A stretch of 64,000 bases of DNA, from contig NZ_CP013382.1 of the NCBI RefSeq assembly GCF_001513745.1, positions 2,170,001-2,234,000 of the forward strand, read 5' to 3'. A program made the position numbers and the translations under genes. The notes under the pieces were generated by a model. That model was not told where the DNA came from and did no database searches. It saw only the letters and a program-made list of their open reading frames with translations. The first letter of the stretch is position 1. Every line of letters starts with the position of its first letter. This DNA is from Burkholderia humptydooensis (GTDB lineage: Bacteria > Pseudomonadota > Gammaproteobacteria > Burkholderiales > Burkholderiaceae). Below, in pieces: positions 55,623-64,000 of the stretch.

Positions 55623-57005
55623 TCAGCGTCCGTCAGAGGCGGCTTGCCGGAACGACGCGCCATGCGCGGTGTCCGGCAGGCGGTCGCGGCCGCTCAGCCG
55701 CGAGCGGAAGGTACCGGCCGGCGCCGTCGTCCGGTACAGTCCGCGCTTTTTCAGTTCCGGCACGATCAGTTCGGCAAAATCGTCGAGCGTGCCCGGGCTG
55801 ATCAGCGGGTTGAGCATGTAGCCGCTCGTCGTCGACTGCCGTGCATGCTCGGCGATCCGATCGGCGACTTCGTCGGGCGAGCCGACGAGGATCAGGTCGG
55901 TGCCGCGCGTGACGCTCGCGAACTTGCGCCGCACGTCGCCGGCAGTGAGCGGCTTGCCGCTGCCGTCGGGCCGCACGACGTACGACGTGAGCCCTTCCGT
56001 CTGCGTCGTTAGCGGTTCGTCGTCCGCATAGCGGTCGATGTCGATGCCGGTGTCGCCCGCATAGCTGACGAGTTGCGCGTGCTGGTGATAGTGCTGCTGC
56101 AGCGTGTGGTATTTCTCCTTCGCGTCGCTCGGCGAGCGCGCGGTCACGATCCGCAGCACGGTCAATGACTTCACGTCGTCCGCCGCACGGCCGCGCTCGG
56201 TCGCCAGCCGGCGAAGCTCGTCGAGCCCCGCACGAATTTCGTGCGGATTCGACTTCGCGACGAACACCACCTCCGCGTGCTTCGCCGCGAACTCACGTCC
56301 GCGCCCGGACCAGCCGGCCTGGATCAGCACGGGCGAGCGCTGCGGCGACGGCGCACAGACGTGCGGCCCCTGCACGCGATAATGCGTGCCCTCGTGCGCG
56401 ATCGGCCGCACGCGGTCGCCGCGCGCATAGCGCGGCGCGTGCTTGTCTGCGACGACCGCATCGTCCGCCCAGCTCCCTTCCCACAGTTTGTACACGACGT
56501 CGAGAAACTCCTCCGCGCGCGCGTAGCGTTCGTCGTGGCCGATCATCCGGTCGAGCCCGAAGTTGCGCGCCGCACTCGTCAGGTAGGACGTCACGATGTT
56601 CCAGCCGATCCGGCCGTTGCTCAGATGATCGAGCGTGCTGAAGCGGCGCGCGAGCGCGAACGGATGCTCGTAGGTCGTGCTCGCGGTCACGCCGAACGCG
56701 AGCCGCTCGGTCTGCGCGACGAGCGCCGGAATCAGCATCATCGGATCGTTCGCGGGCGACTCGACCGCCCATCGCAGTGCCGCGTCGGCCGACCCGCCAT
56801 ATACGTCGTACAGGCCGAGCACGTCCGCGAAAAACAGCATGTCGAGATCGGCCTGCTCGGCCGTGCGCGCGAGGTCCGACCAGAACGCGAGCGTATTCGC
56901 GCGCAGCCGTTCGTCGGCCGGATGGGTCCACAGGCTCGGCGCGCCGCCGCAGCCGACGCTGGCTTGTTCATACAGGGAAAACAGCAAGGGACGAGGATCG
57001 GACAT
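55623..57005 (-). CDS. luciferase-like FMN monooxygenase, NtaA/DszA family
   Basis: 460 residues from the ATG at 57003-57005. Motifs: LDMLFFADVLGLYDVYGG, LDHLSNGRIGWNIVTSYL, PVLIQAGWSGRGREFAAKHA and GTLDDFAELIVPELKKRGLY. The domain is typical of enzymes that cleave sulfones and similar C-S or C-N bonds with reduced FMN. It sits 26 bases downstream of a polar-amino-acid-type permease gene, so the imported compound is likely its substrate or a precursor. Confidence 0.88.
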   Translation of the reverse strand: MSDPRPLLFSLYEQASVGCGGAPSLWTHPADERLRANTLAFWSDLARTAEQADLDMLFFADVLGLYDVYGGSADAALRWAVESPANDPMMLIPALVAQTERLAFGVTASTTYEHPFALARRFSTLDHLSNGRIGWNIVTSYLTSAARNFGLDRMIGHDERYARAEEFLDVVYKLWEGSWADDAVVADKHAPRYARGDRVRPIAHEGTHYRVQGPHVCAPSPQRSPVLIQAGWSGRGREFAAKHAEVVFVAKSNPHEIRAGLDELRRLATERGRAADDVKSLTVLRIVTARSPSDAKEKYHTLQQHYHQHAQLVSYAGDTGIDIDRYADDEPLTTQTEGLTSYVVRPDGSGKPLTAGDVRRKFASVTRGTDLILVGSPDEVADRIAEHARQSTTSGYMLNPLISPGTLDDFAELIVPELKKRGLYRTTAPAGTFRSRLSGRDRLPDTAHGASFRQAASDGR

Positions 57006-57031
57006 CGTGGAATTCGTTACCAGGGCAGGAA

Positions 57032-57799
57032 TCAGTTGGGTGTCGCCCACGCGCCCGACGATGCGCGGCGGCGTCGGGCACGCATGCGAGCGTCGGGCGC
57101 GCGCGTCAGATAGCGATTGACGCGCTTCTCGAGACGGGCGGCCGGAATGGTCAGCAGCGCGACCAGCACGACATAGACGACAGCCGCGCCGGCCAGCGGT
57201 TCGTACACGCGCAACGTCTCGAAACGCAGCGTATTGGCCGTCCCCATCACGTCGAACACGGTAACGGTCGACGCGAGGACGGTCGATTTCAGCAGCAGGA
57301 TCGCCTCGCCGGTGAGCGCGGGCAGCGCGAGCCGCCACGCGCGCGGGCCGACGATCCGGCGCAGCACCTGCACGCGCGTCATCCCGTATGCGTGCCCGGC
57401 TTCGATCTCTTCGGCCGGCACGCCGGCGATCGCGCCGCGCAGGATCGTCGCGACATACGCGCTCTCGTTCACGCTCAACGCGACGATCGCGTACCAGAAC
57501 GCGTCGCGCAGCAGCGGCGATGCCCAACTGTCGCGCATCCATTCGCGCGGGACGATCTGCCCGAATCCGTAGTACAGCAGATAGAGCTGAACGAGCAGCG
57601 GCGTGCCGCGAATCAGCATGAGCCAACCGCGCGCGGACCAGCGCAGCGGCGCATGGCGCGCACCGGCGGCGAGCGCGAGCGGCACGCCCAGCAGCACGCT
57701 CGCCGCGCCAGAAACGAGCGTCAGCGCGAGCGTCGTCGGCACCGCGGCGAGCAGCTTCGGCATCACCGTATCGAGCAGGAACGGCAGCGAGAAGATCAT
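57032..57799 (-). CDS. polar-amino-acid-type ABC permease, second subunit
   Basis: 255 residues. HisM/ArtM-type pattern: TLALTLVSGAASVLLGVPLALA, LIRGTPLLVQLYLLYYGFGQI, ESAYVATILRGAIAGVPAEEIEAGHAYGM (in two pieces) and the EAA loop ending RIVGPRAW. The start overlaps the first permease stop as ATGA. An Arg-rich C-terminal tail is present. It pairs with the upstream permease. Confidence 0.92.
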   Translation of the reverse strand: MIFSLPFLLDTVMPKLLAAVPTTLALTLVSGAASVLLGVPLALAAGARHAPLRWSARGWLMLIRGTPLLVQLYLLYYGFGQIVPREWMRDSWASPLLRDAFWYAIVALSVNESAYVATILRGAIAGVPAEEIEAGHAYGMTRVQVLRRIVGPRAWRLALPALTGEAILLLKSTVLASTVTVFDVMGTANTLRFETLRVYEPLAGAAVVYVVLVALLTIPAARLEKRVNRYLTRAPDARMRARRRRASSGAWATPN

Positions 57800-58527
57800 G
57801 CGGCGCGCCTCGTGCCACGGCTCGCATGCCGCTCGAGCGCCGCGAAGATGCCCGTCGACGCGATGCTCAGCAGCAGGAACAGCGCGGCCGTGACGAGATA
57901 GAAGAATACGTAGTGCCGCGTCGCGCCGGCTGCGAGCTGGCTCGCCTTCAGCAGATCCGTGAACGAGCCGAGCACGCTGATGAACGACGCGTCCTTGGTC
58001 GCGTTCAGCCACACGTTGCCGACGCCCGGCAACGCAAGCCGCGCGGCGGCCGGAAGCCGGATGCGCGTCAGTGTCTGCCACGGCGTCATCCCGTACGCGT
58101 GCGCGGCTTCGACCTGGCCGGCCGGCACGTTGACGAGCGCCGCGCGGAAGATGTCGGTCAGATACGCGCCCTGGATGAACCCGAGCGACAGTGCGGCGAC
58201 GACGAACGGATCGAATGCGAAGCCGTCGGACACGATCCCGCTGTCGCGAAGCGCATGCTCGACGGCCGGTGCCACCGCATAGAATGCGAGCAGCAGGCAC
58301 AACAGCTCGGGCAGCGCGCGCACGAGCGTCGTGTAGAGCCGCGCGAGCCATGCGAGCGGCGCGTGCCGCGACAGCTTGCCGAGCGCGCCGGCGATGCCGA
58401 GCAGCACGCCGGCGCAGAACGACGCTGCCGCGACGCCGAACGTCAGTGCGAACGCGCCCGCAAACACGCGGCCATAGCCGCCGTCGCCGAATGCGAGCAA
58501 CGCGAGCAGCGAATCGTCCGCGGCCAT
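57796..58527 (-). CDS. polar-amino-acid-type ABC permease, first subunit
   Basis: 243 residues with HisQ/ArtQ-type features: LTFGVAAASFCAGVLLGIAG, TTLVRALPELLCLLLAFYAV, QGAYLTDIFRAALVNVPAGQ and MTPWQTLTRIRLPAA. It begins four bases after the binding-protein stop. No ATPase gene of this family accompanies the set, so it must borrow one. Confidence 0.92.
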   Translation of the reverse strand: MAADDSLLALLAFGDGGYGRVFAGAFALTFGVAAASFCAGVLLGIAGALGKLSRHAPLAWLARLYTTLVRALPELLCLLLAFYAVAPAVEHALRDSGIVSDGFAFDPFVVAALSLGFIQGAYLTDIFRAALVNVPAGQVEAAHAYGMTPWQTLTRIRLPAAARLALPGVGNVWLNATKDASFISVLGSFTDLLKASQLAAGATRHYVFFYLVTAALFLLLSIASTGIFAALERHASRGTRRAA

Positions 58528-58531
58528 CGGG

Positions 58532-59335
58532 TCAGCGGCCTTTCTCGATCGTGCCCTTCAGGTTCGGATAGCGGGCGGTGATTGCATCCCACGTGCCGTC
58601 CTGCTGCAGTTGGGCGATCGCGGTCGACAGCTTGCCGCGCAATGCATCGCCGTGACGGACGCCCGCGCCGATGCCGAGGCCCAGCACCGGATTGTCCGCG
58701 CACGTGGCCTTGACCTCGAAGTCCTTGCCGTCGCGCGACGCGAGGAACGCCGTGAACAGCCCCTTGCCTTCCTGCACGTAGTCGACGCGGCCGGACGCCA
58801 GATCCGCGAGCGCATTGTCGAACTTGTCGAACGCCTTGATCTGCGCATCCTGCTTGAAGCGGGAATCGAGGAACGCCGAGAAGTTCGTGCCGGCCTCGAC
58901 GCCGATCACGCGGCCCTTGAAGCTCGCGGGCACCGCGCAGTCGACGCGGCGCCGGTCGCTTTTCGCGCCGACGAACACCGTCGGCGATTCGTAATACGCA
59001 CGGCTGAAATCGATCGCCTTCTGCCGTTCGCCGGTGATCGTCATCGACGACCAGATCACGTCGATCTTGCGATTCTGCAGCGCCGGAATCAGGCCGTCCC
59101 AAGCAATGTCGGTGAGTTCGCACCGCACGTTCAGTTTGCCGCACGCGGCATCGAGCACGTCGATTTCCCAACCCTTCCACTTGCCGGCTGCGCCCTTCGA
59201 AAAGAACGGCGGATACGACTCGGCGTCGATGCCGACGCGCAACGTCGGCTGGGCCGCATGGGAAGCCGGTACGAGGCCGAGCACGAACAGCGCGGCTGCG
59301 GCACGGCGGCCCCTGGAACGCATCAAACGATTCAT
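58532..59335 (-). CDS. polar-amino-acid-type periplasmic binding protein (cystine/sulfur-compound like)
   Basis: 267 residues from the ATG at 59333-59335; the open frame upstream lacks similarity. Signal peptide RAAAALFVLGLVPASHA. SBP_bac_3 family pattern: LRVGIDAESYPPFF, GWEIDVLDAACGKL, WDGLIPALQNRKIDVIWSSM and GVEAGTNFSAFL. Two cysteine pairs are possible (C94/C102 region and later), fitting a periplasmic protein. It heads the gene set that continues with two permeases and a monooxygenase, as in cystine/sulfur-compound importers. Confidence 0.9.
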   Translation of the reverse strand: MNRLMRSRGRRAAAALFVLGLVPASHAAQPTLRVGIDAESYPPFFSKGAAGKWKGWEIDVLDAACGKLNVRCELTDIAWDGLIPALQNRKIDVIWSSMTITGERQKAIDFSRAYYESPTVFVGAKSDRRRVDCAVPASFKGRVIGVEAGTNFSAFLDSRFKQDAQIKAFDKFDNALADLASGRVDYVQEGKGLFTAFLASRDGKDFEVKATCADNPVLGLGIGAGVRHGDALRGKLSTAIAQLQQDGTWDAITARYPNLKGTIEKGR

Positions 59336-60114
59336 GTGGCGAATTTCTGAAATAACGTCGGAACGACCGGCGTCGCAGCCGGCAGGAGGCGAGACTGTAA
59401 TGCGCGCCGAAGCATGTACCAAATGGTTATTTGTTCGATGGATATCTGATCGCGCGATATGGCGGAACAGCGCACCGTCGAACGCGGAGCACGGTGCATC
59501 GTGCGACCGTTCGCCCGCTCACGCCTCCACTGTTTCGTGCTGCAACGCCGGCAGCCACGGATGATCAGCTCGCGCAGCGTCAGCCGCTGGCGTGCGTAGC
59601 CGACGAAGATCGCCACGCGTCCGCGCCGGCGATGCACGCTGTCGATCGCCAGCAGCAGCGATTCCGGCAACGGCTGGTCGAGCGGCAGCTCGCGCAGGTC
59701 GACGCCGCCGCCGAGCATGTCGGCGAGCTTCAGCCGGCCCTGTTCGTAATCGATGCGTTCATGCTTGTCGCGCAACCGTCGAATGCGACGGCCTGCCGAT
59801 GCAGCTCGGCGACGAACGCGCGCGCTTCTTGCCCGCGCTTTCCGCTTCCGCAAAGCTCATTTGCCGTTTCATCGTCGTCGTGGGATCGTTCCGTGAACTA
59901 TCTTCCACAACGTCCTCGGCGGCATCGGAGATGACCACCGAGCCAGATAAATCAGCTTTCCCCAACCCTTGTCGCCGCTATATCGACGTACGCCGGCAAA
60001 TCTGCCTCGAAATCGAGGGGCCGCCGATTCGTGCCGCGGACGGGCGTCGGCGCGGGCGAACGAAGCAAGGGTCGCAGTACAGTTCGACCTCTGTGCGCCC
60101 GCGCCCGCGCGGCC
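59336..60114. other. scar region without intact genes
   Basis: No complete gene is recognisable on either strand. It contains an IS5-type transposase start (separate entry). On the minus strand between about 59590 and 59760 there is a coding-like stretch including DYEQGRLKLADMLGGGVDL, which I do not recognise and which has no clear start or end. The segment next to 59336-59460 should hold the promoter of the binding-protein operon. Confidence 0.4.
59815..59872 (-). mobile_element. IS5-family transposase N-terminal remnant
   Basis: The frame from the ATG complementary to 59870-59872 begins MKRQMSFAEAESAGKKR, the usual opening of IS5-group transposases. Similarity stops after about 17 residues. 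Only this end of the element is left. Confidence 0.45.
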
Positions 60115-61263
60115 TCAGAACTTGTGCAGCAGACCCACGCGATAGACCATCTGGTTGCCGCTCGACGACAGATCCGCGGAACCCACGATATGCGCTGCAT
60201 CCAGCGCCGTCCCGGTACTCCCGTTGGTGTGCTGCCACGCGCCCTGCGTATAGACCGACGTGCGCTTGCTCAGGTTGTAGCTGAGCGCGAGCGCGCATTG
60301 CAGCCAGTACGGACTGGTGCTGCCCTGCGCGTCCTTGAACGAGCCGTGCGTATAGGCGACTGCGCCCGCCAGCGACAGATCGGGCTGGATGAAATACTGG
60401 CCGTTCAATTCGAAGTTATCGAATTTCCACGACTTCCACCCATTGCCGCCGATGTCGCTCACATAGGCGTTCGCGGCCGGATCGTAGACATCGACGTGCG
60501 AATATGCGAAGCCCACGTTCGAGCCGTTGGAGAAGGTCCATTTGACGCCCGCGTCGATGTTCTGCTGCACCGAAGCGGCGAACACCGCGTCGCTGCCCAC
60601 GGCGCCGCCCGCCGTCGTGCCGCCGTTGTTCGTGCGCATGTAGGCCGCCGCCGCGCTCAGCGAACCGGCCGACCACGTCACGCCAGCACTGTAGTTGCGG
60701 TTGTCGGCGAAGCCCGTCGTGTTGCTGAAGCCATAGGCCGCTTCGACCTGCGCGCCGCCGAAGACCGGCGACAGATACTTGACCGCGTTGTTCACGCGCG
60801 TGTCGTAGTCGGCGTTGTCGTTGTCGAACGGATGCGCGGCCAGATCGCCGATGGTGCTGCCCGCCGCCGTGAACGGGCTCCACAGGTCAACGGTGGCGTC
60901 GTACTGGCGGCCGAGCGTGAGCGTGCCCGCCTGCTGCGACGCGAGCCCCACGAAGGCCTGACGTCCGAACAGGCGGCCGCCCTGATTCGCCGCACCCGTG
61001 GAGGCGTTGAAGCCGTTCTCGAGCGTGAAGACCGCGCTCAGTCCACCGCCCAGATCCTCGACGCCCCTGAGGCCCCACATCGACTCCTGGCTGTCGCCGC
61101 TGACCATCGCGAAGGCATGATGGCCCGCCGCGTTGGTGGTGAAGTTGATGCCTTCGTCGATGGCGCCGTACAGCGTCACGCTGCTCTGGGCATGGGCCGC
61201 CGTGGCGGCGATCAGTGTGATGGCCAGGGTGGCGCACGCGCTTGCGATGTCGTGTTTTTTCAT
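60115..61263 (-). CDS. Gram-negative general porin (OmpC-like, Burkholderia type)
   Basis: 382 residues from the ATG at 61261-61263. Signal peptide LAITLIAATAAHAQ, then SSVTLYGAIDEGINF. A 16-strand trimeric barrel is expected; internal features include GLRGVEDLGGGLSAVFTLEN and LFGRQAFVGLASQQAGTLTLGR (two pieces), and it ends properly with VYRVGLLHKF, the terminal Phe needed for assembly. It allows diffusion of small solutes across the outer membrane. It lies downstream of the amino-acid permease gene on the same strand, 155 bases away. Confidence 0.94.
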   Translation of the reverse strand: MKKHDIASACATLAITLIAATAAHAQSSVTLYGAIDEGINFTTNAAGHHAFAMVSGDSQESMWGLRGVEDLGGGLSAVFTLENGFNASTGAANQGGRLFGRQAFVGLASQQAGTLTLGRQYDATVDLWSPFTAAGSTIGDLAAHPFDNDNADYDTRVNNAVKYLSPVFGGAQVEAAYGFSNTTGFADNRNYSAGVTWSAGSLSAAAAYMRTNNGGTTAGGAVGSDAVFAASVQQNIDAGVKWTFSNGSNVGFAYSHVDVYDPAANAYVSDIGGNGWKSWKFDNFELNGQYFIQPDLSLAGAVAYTHGSFKDAQGSTSPYWLQCALALSYNLSKRTSVYTQGAWQHTNGSTGTALDAAHIVGSADLSSSGNQMVYRVGLLHKF

Positions 61264-61418
61264 GGAGTGGTGGCTTGTCGTTGTGGAGAATCCGGCAAAA
61301 GCGCTGGACGAAGTCCAGCCTCCATCCATCAGGATGGCTATTTATTTCCAAGCGAAGTGCGATGCGTGCTTTTCTGCGCGGCGCGGATCAGACCTGCGCG
61401 CCGCGCCGCATCGCATCG

Positions 61419-62924
61419 TCAGAGAGGGGCCACCGCTTCCGGGGCCGTGCTCGCGCCGCGCACGTCGGGCGGACCGGCAAAGCGGTGGCGCACACCCAGA
61501 ACGAACCACAGCAGCGCCATCACGCCGATCAAACCGAGGCTCACGTAGAGCACCTTTTCGTTCGGCGGCTGGCAGCCCACGTACACCAGCACGGAGCCGC
61601 CCAGCACGGCCAGCATCGCCACCGGCTTCGACCACTTGCGCAGATCGAACGGGCCTTTGCGCGTCCACGTGCGGTCTTCCGCGTTCAGGGCCGCCGCGAT
61701 CGGCATGACATAGGAGACGTAGAGGAACACCGCACTGCCCGTCGAGAGCACCGCGAAGGCGTCGCCGTACAGCGTCGCCGCGATGGCGAGAATCGAGCAC
61801 ACCCAGATGGCCGCGCCCGGCGTGCCGTAAGCGTTCACTTTCTTGAGCCACGCCGATGCGGGCAGGCCGCCGTCGCGCGCGAACGCATAGGTCATGCGCG
61901 AGCACGACGTCAGGCAGGCCAGTCCGCACAGGTAGTTTGCGAGGAAGATGCCCACGCCGAGCGGCACGCTCAGCCAGCCCGGCAAGGTGCCCAGCAGGAT
62001 CGTAAAGAAACCGCTGCCCGCCTTCACGCTGCCTTCGAGGTCGGGCAGCACGAGCAGGAAGGTGCAGACCATCGCGTAGCCGAACAGGCTCGACCACAGC
62101 ACCGCGCGCAGCATGCCGCGCGGCACGTTGCGCGGCGCATCGTGGGTTTCCTCCGAGGTATGCGCGGACGCGTCGAAACCCACGATCGTATAGATCGTCA
62201 GCAGCAAGCCCGAGAGGAACGCGGCCACCGCGCCCTGATGCGGCCACGCGCCCCCCTCGAAGCCGGTGAAGTTGCGGAACGTGACGAGTCGCGTGAAGTC
62301 CAGCGGCCCATGCGCCGAAACCAGCAGACCGAGCGTGAGCACCACGGCGATCGCGAAGATCAGATAACCCGAGAGGTCGGTGAGACGCGTGGTCAGATGC
62401 ACGCGATAGTGATTGAGCAGCGCCTGCGACATCGTCACGATCACGATGAACGCGGTTTGATGCGCAAACGTGAGCTTGTCGGGATCGATATGGAACAGCG
62501 GCGCGATGAAAGTCTTGAAGAACGGATCGTAGACGCCGAAGTTCACCGAGGCGACCACGAAGATCAGCCCGAGCAGATTGAACCAGGCCGTGGCCCAGCC
62601 CCAGCCCTTGTTGCCGAGAATCGAGCTCCAGTGATAAAGCCCGCCCGCCGTGGGATAGGCGGACGCGATCTGCGCCATCGAGAGCGCCACCACCAGCGCG
62701 AACAGCGCGCCCACCGGCCAGCCGATGCCGATGGACGCACCGCCGCCTGCGCTCAGCCCCTGCGGAAAAGCCGTGATGCCGCCCGCGAGAATGCAGATGA
62801 TCGCGAACGAGATGGCGAAATTCGAAAAGCCGCTCATGCGCCGCATGAGTTCCTGCGTATAGCCCATGCTGCCGAGAATGCTGGCGTCGTGATTCGCCGC
62901 ATCCGCCTTCGGGGTGGGTTCCAT
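61419..62924 (-). CDS. APC-superfamily amino acid/GABA permease
   Basis: 501 residues from the ATG at 62922-62924 with GGGAG upstream. About twelve membrane helices. The N-terminal stretch GFSNFAISFAIICILAGGIT and SAYPTAGGLYHW are typical of the amino acid/choline transporter branch that includes GABA and polyamine permeases (UGA4-like). A probable substrate is GABA, putrescine or a related amine, in line with the adjacent dehydrogenase. Substrate is inference. Confidence 0.9.
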   Translation of the reverse strand: MEPTPKADAANHDASILGSMGYTQELMRRMSGFSNFAISFAIICILAGGITAFPQGLSAGGGASIGIGWPVGALFALVVALSMAQIASAYPTAGGLYHWSSILGNKGWGWATAWFNLLGLIFVVASVNFGVYDPFFKTFIAPLFHIDPDKLTFAHQTAFIVIVTMSQALLNHYRVHLTTRLTDLSGYLIFAIAVVLTLGLLVSAHGPLDFTRLVTFRNFTGFEGGAWPHQGAVAAFLSGLLLTIYTIVGFDASAHTSEETHDAPRNVPRGMLRAVLWSSLFGYAMVCTFLLVLPDLEGSVKAGSGFFTILLGTLPGWLSVPLGVGIFLANYLCGLACLTSCSRMTYAFARDGGLPASAWLKKVNAYGTPGAAIWVCSILAIAATLYGDAFAVLSTGSAVFLYVSYVMPIAAALNAEDRTWTRKGPFDLRKWSKPVAMLAVLGGSVLVYVGCQPPNEKVLYVSLGLIGVMALLWFVLGVRHRFAGPPDVRGASTAPEAVAPL

Positions 62925-63109
62925 CCTGATCTCCCGGTTGGGTCGGCCCGCGTGCGTCAGGCGCGCGCGCCGATATGCCTGCGTTGCCGTGCGTGTCGTT
63001 GCGCCTGCTCTTCTTGGCCTGGCGACGGCCGGAGTATCGCCGGGTGTTGCGAACTGCGCGTGCAGCGAGTTCCACAACGGGTCGCTCGACGAGTCATGCA
63101 ACGGCTCAT

Positions 63110-63137
63110 ATAAAAGGCGGCCCGCCGCAGCGGGCCG
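63110..63137 (-). terminator. rho-independent terminator after the aldehyde dehydrogenase gene
   Basis: On the minus strand GGCCCGC-TGCG-GCGGGCC is followed by GCC and then TTTT. It lies seven bases beyond the dehydrogenase stop, so that gene ends its transcript here and the downstream permease needs its own promoter. Confidence 0.8.
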
Positions 63138-63143
63138 TTCGCA

Positions 63144-64000
63144 TCAGGGAAACTTCGCCATGATGTGGCGCGCGCAGGTGTACTCCTCGAGCGCGAACAC
63201 CGACATGTCCTTGCCGTAGCCCGAACGCTTCATGCCGCCGTGCGGCATTTCGCTCACGAGCGTGAAGTGCGTGTTGATCCACGTGCAGCCATATTGCAGT
63301 TCGGCCGCCACCTTGAAGGCCTTGTTGACGTCGCGGGTCCAGACCGAACTCGCAAGACCGAAGTCCGAATCGTTGGCCCAGTCGATGGCCTGCGCCGCGC
63401 CGTTGAAACGCGTGACCGACACCACCGGCCCGAACACTTCGCGGCGCACGATCTCGTCGTCCTGACGTGCGCCCGCCACCACGGTCGGCTCGTAGAAGAA
63501 GCCGCGGCCCTCGGCGAGCTTGCCGCCCGTCGTGATCTCGATGTGCTTCTGGCTCGCCGCGCGCTCGACGAAACTCGCCACGCGTCCACGCTGGCGCTCC
63601 GAGATCAGCGGCCCCATCTCCACGCCTTCCATGTGCTGCTCGCCGTAGCGGATCGAACTCACCGCGCTGGAAAGGTCCGCGACCAGGCGATCGTAGATCT
63701 TGTCTTCCGCATAGACGCGACACGCAGCCGTACAGTCCTGCCCGGCGTTGTAGTAGCCGAAGGTGCGCAGGCCGGCGACCACTTCGTCGAGGTCGGCGTC
63801 GTCGAACACGATTACGGGCGCCTTGCCGCCCAGTTCCAGGTGCGTGCGCTTCACGGTGTGCGAGGCGGCTTCGAGAATGCGCTGGCCCGTCGAGACGTCG
63901 CCGGTGATCGAAATCATGCGCACCTGCGGCTGCGTGATGAGCGGCGCGCCTACGGTATCGCCGCGCCCCGTCACCACGTTGATCACGCCCGCCGGGAAAA
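63144..64000 (-). CDS. gamma-aminobutyraldehyde-type NAD(P)+ aldehyde dehydrogenase, 5' part outside window
   Basis: The frame enters from the right edge, so only the C-terminal 285 or so residues are seen. Catalytic Glu in [10 protein letters not shown] and catalytic Cys in [11 protein letters not shown] are present, as is EVFGPVVSV near the oligomerisation part. The C-terminal [20 protein letters not shown] is typical of PatD/YdcW-like enzymes that oxidise gamma-aminobutyraldehyde to GABA in putrescine breakdown. The neighbouring APC permease fits that pathway. A strong terminator follows. Confidence 0.88.
   Translation of the reverse strand, partial: FPAGVINVVTGRGDTVGAPLITQPQVRMISITGDVSTGQRILEAASHTVKRTHLELGGKAPVIVFDDADLDEVVAGLRTFGYYNAGQDCTAACRVYAEDKIYDRLVADLSSAVSSIRYGEQHMEGVEMGPLISERQRGRVASFVERAASQKHIEITTGGKLAEGRGFFYEPTVVAGARQDDEIVRREVFGPVVSVTRFNGAAQAIDWANDSDFGLASSVWTRDVNKAFKVAAELQYGCTWINTHFTLVSEMPHGGMKRSGYGKDMSVFALEEYTCARHIMAKFP

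Noticed and set aside
60031..63113. Long plus-strand frames opposite the porin and permease (505 and 623 codons)
   Set aside because: The minus-strand products are clear porin and APC permease; the plus-strand frames are shadows rich in Arg, His and Gln.

Overview
The window is high-GC (about two thirds G+C), densely packed proteobacterial DNA. Codon use, the general porins, a haem-type bacterioferritin, a FecI/FecR/FecA-type iron system and many stand-alone sulfur-scavenging monooxygenases point to Burkholderia (beta-Proteobacteria). The genus call is inference from gene content. The window cuts genes at both edges.

Region A (1 to about 26.3 kb) is a hybrid PKS/NRPS locus that I cannot match to a named product. 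A leftward megasynthase (1-8950, running off the left edge) reads KS, a dead AT, KR, DH, carrier, C with an abnormal motif, A (beta-alanine-like code), PCP, Cy. Rightward from a divergent promoter region come a VOC-fold protein (9275-9652), an NRPS with a luciferase-like monooxygenase inserted in a glycine-type A domain and a TauD domain at its C-terminus (9722-16384), an NRPS with A domains reading as Asn and Gly (16389-22481), a sulfide-dehydrogenase-like flavoprotein (22483-23778) and a formyltransferase with half a condensation domain (23789-25462). A convergent type II thioesterase carries two frameshifts. No intact thioesterase or acyltransferase is seen, so parts must lie outside the window or act in trans.

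Region B (about 24.3-29.1 kb) is lower in GC and looks like recombination scar tissue. It holds the end of the formyltransferase gene, the dead thioesterase, an intact FecCD-type permease and a broken IS481-family transposase.

Region C (29.1-41.9 kb) is iron acquisition. A tightly overlapping leftward set runs sigma factor, FecR, TonB receptor with signalling domain, MATE exporter, two FecCD permeases, ATPase and binding protein. Next to it are bacterioferritin and fragments of a Fur-family regulator, a NIS siderophore synthetase, an SbnG-like aldolase and a porin. It looks like a siderophore locus that kept uptake and lost synthesis.

Region D (42.0-59.3 kb) is sulfur scavenging: a SoxC-type sulfite dehydrogenase with its cytochrome, three free-standing luciferase-like FMN monooxygenases, a TauD/AtsK-like dioxygenase with a Ssu/Ats-type ABC transporter, a ribose-type ABC transporter, a polar-amino-acid-type ABC transporter without its own ATPase, and a broken SfnB-like gene.

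Region E (59.3-64.0 kb) holds a scar with an IS5-type fragment, then a porin, an APC-family permease and a gamma-aminobutyraldehyde-type dehydrogenase cut by the right edge. The last two suggest polyamine/GABA use.
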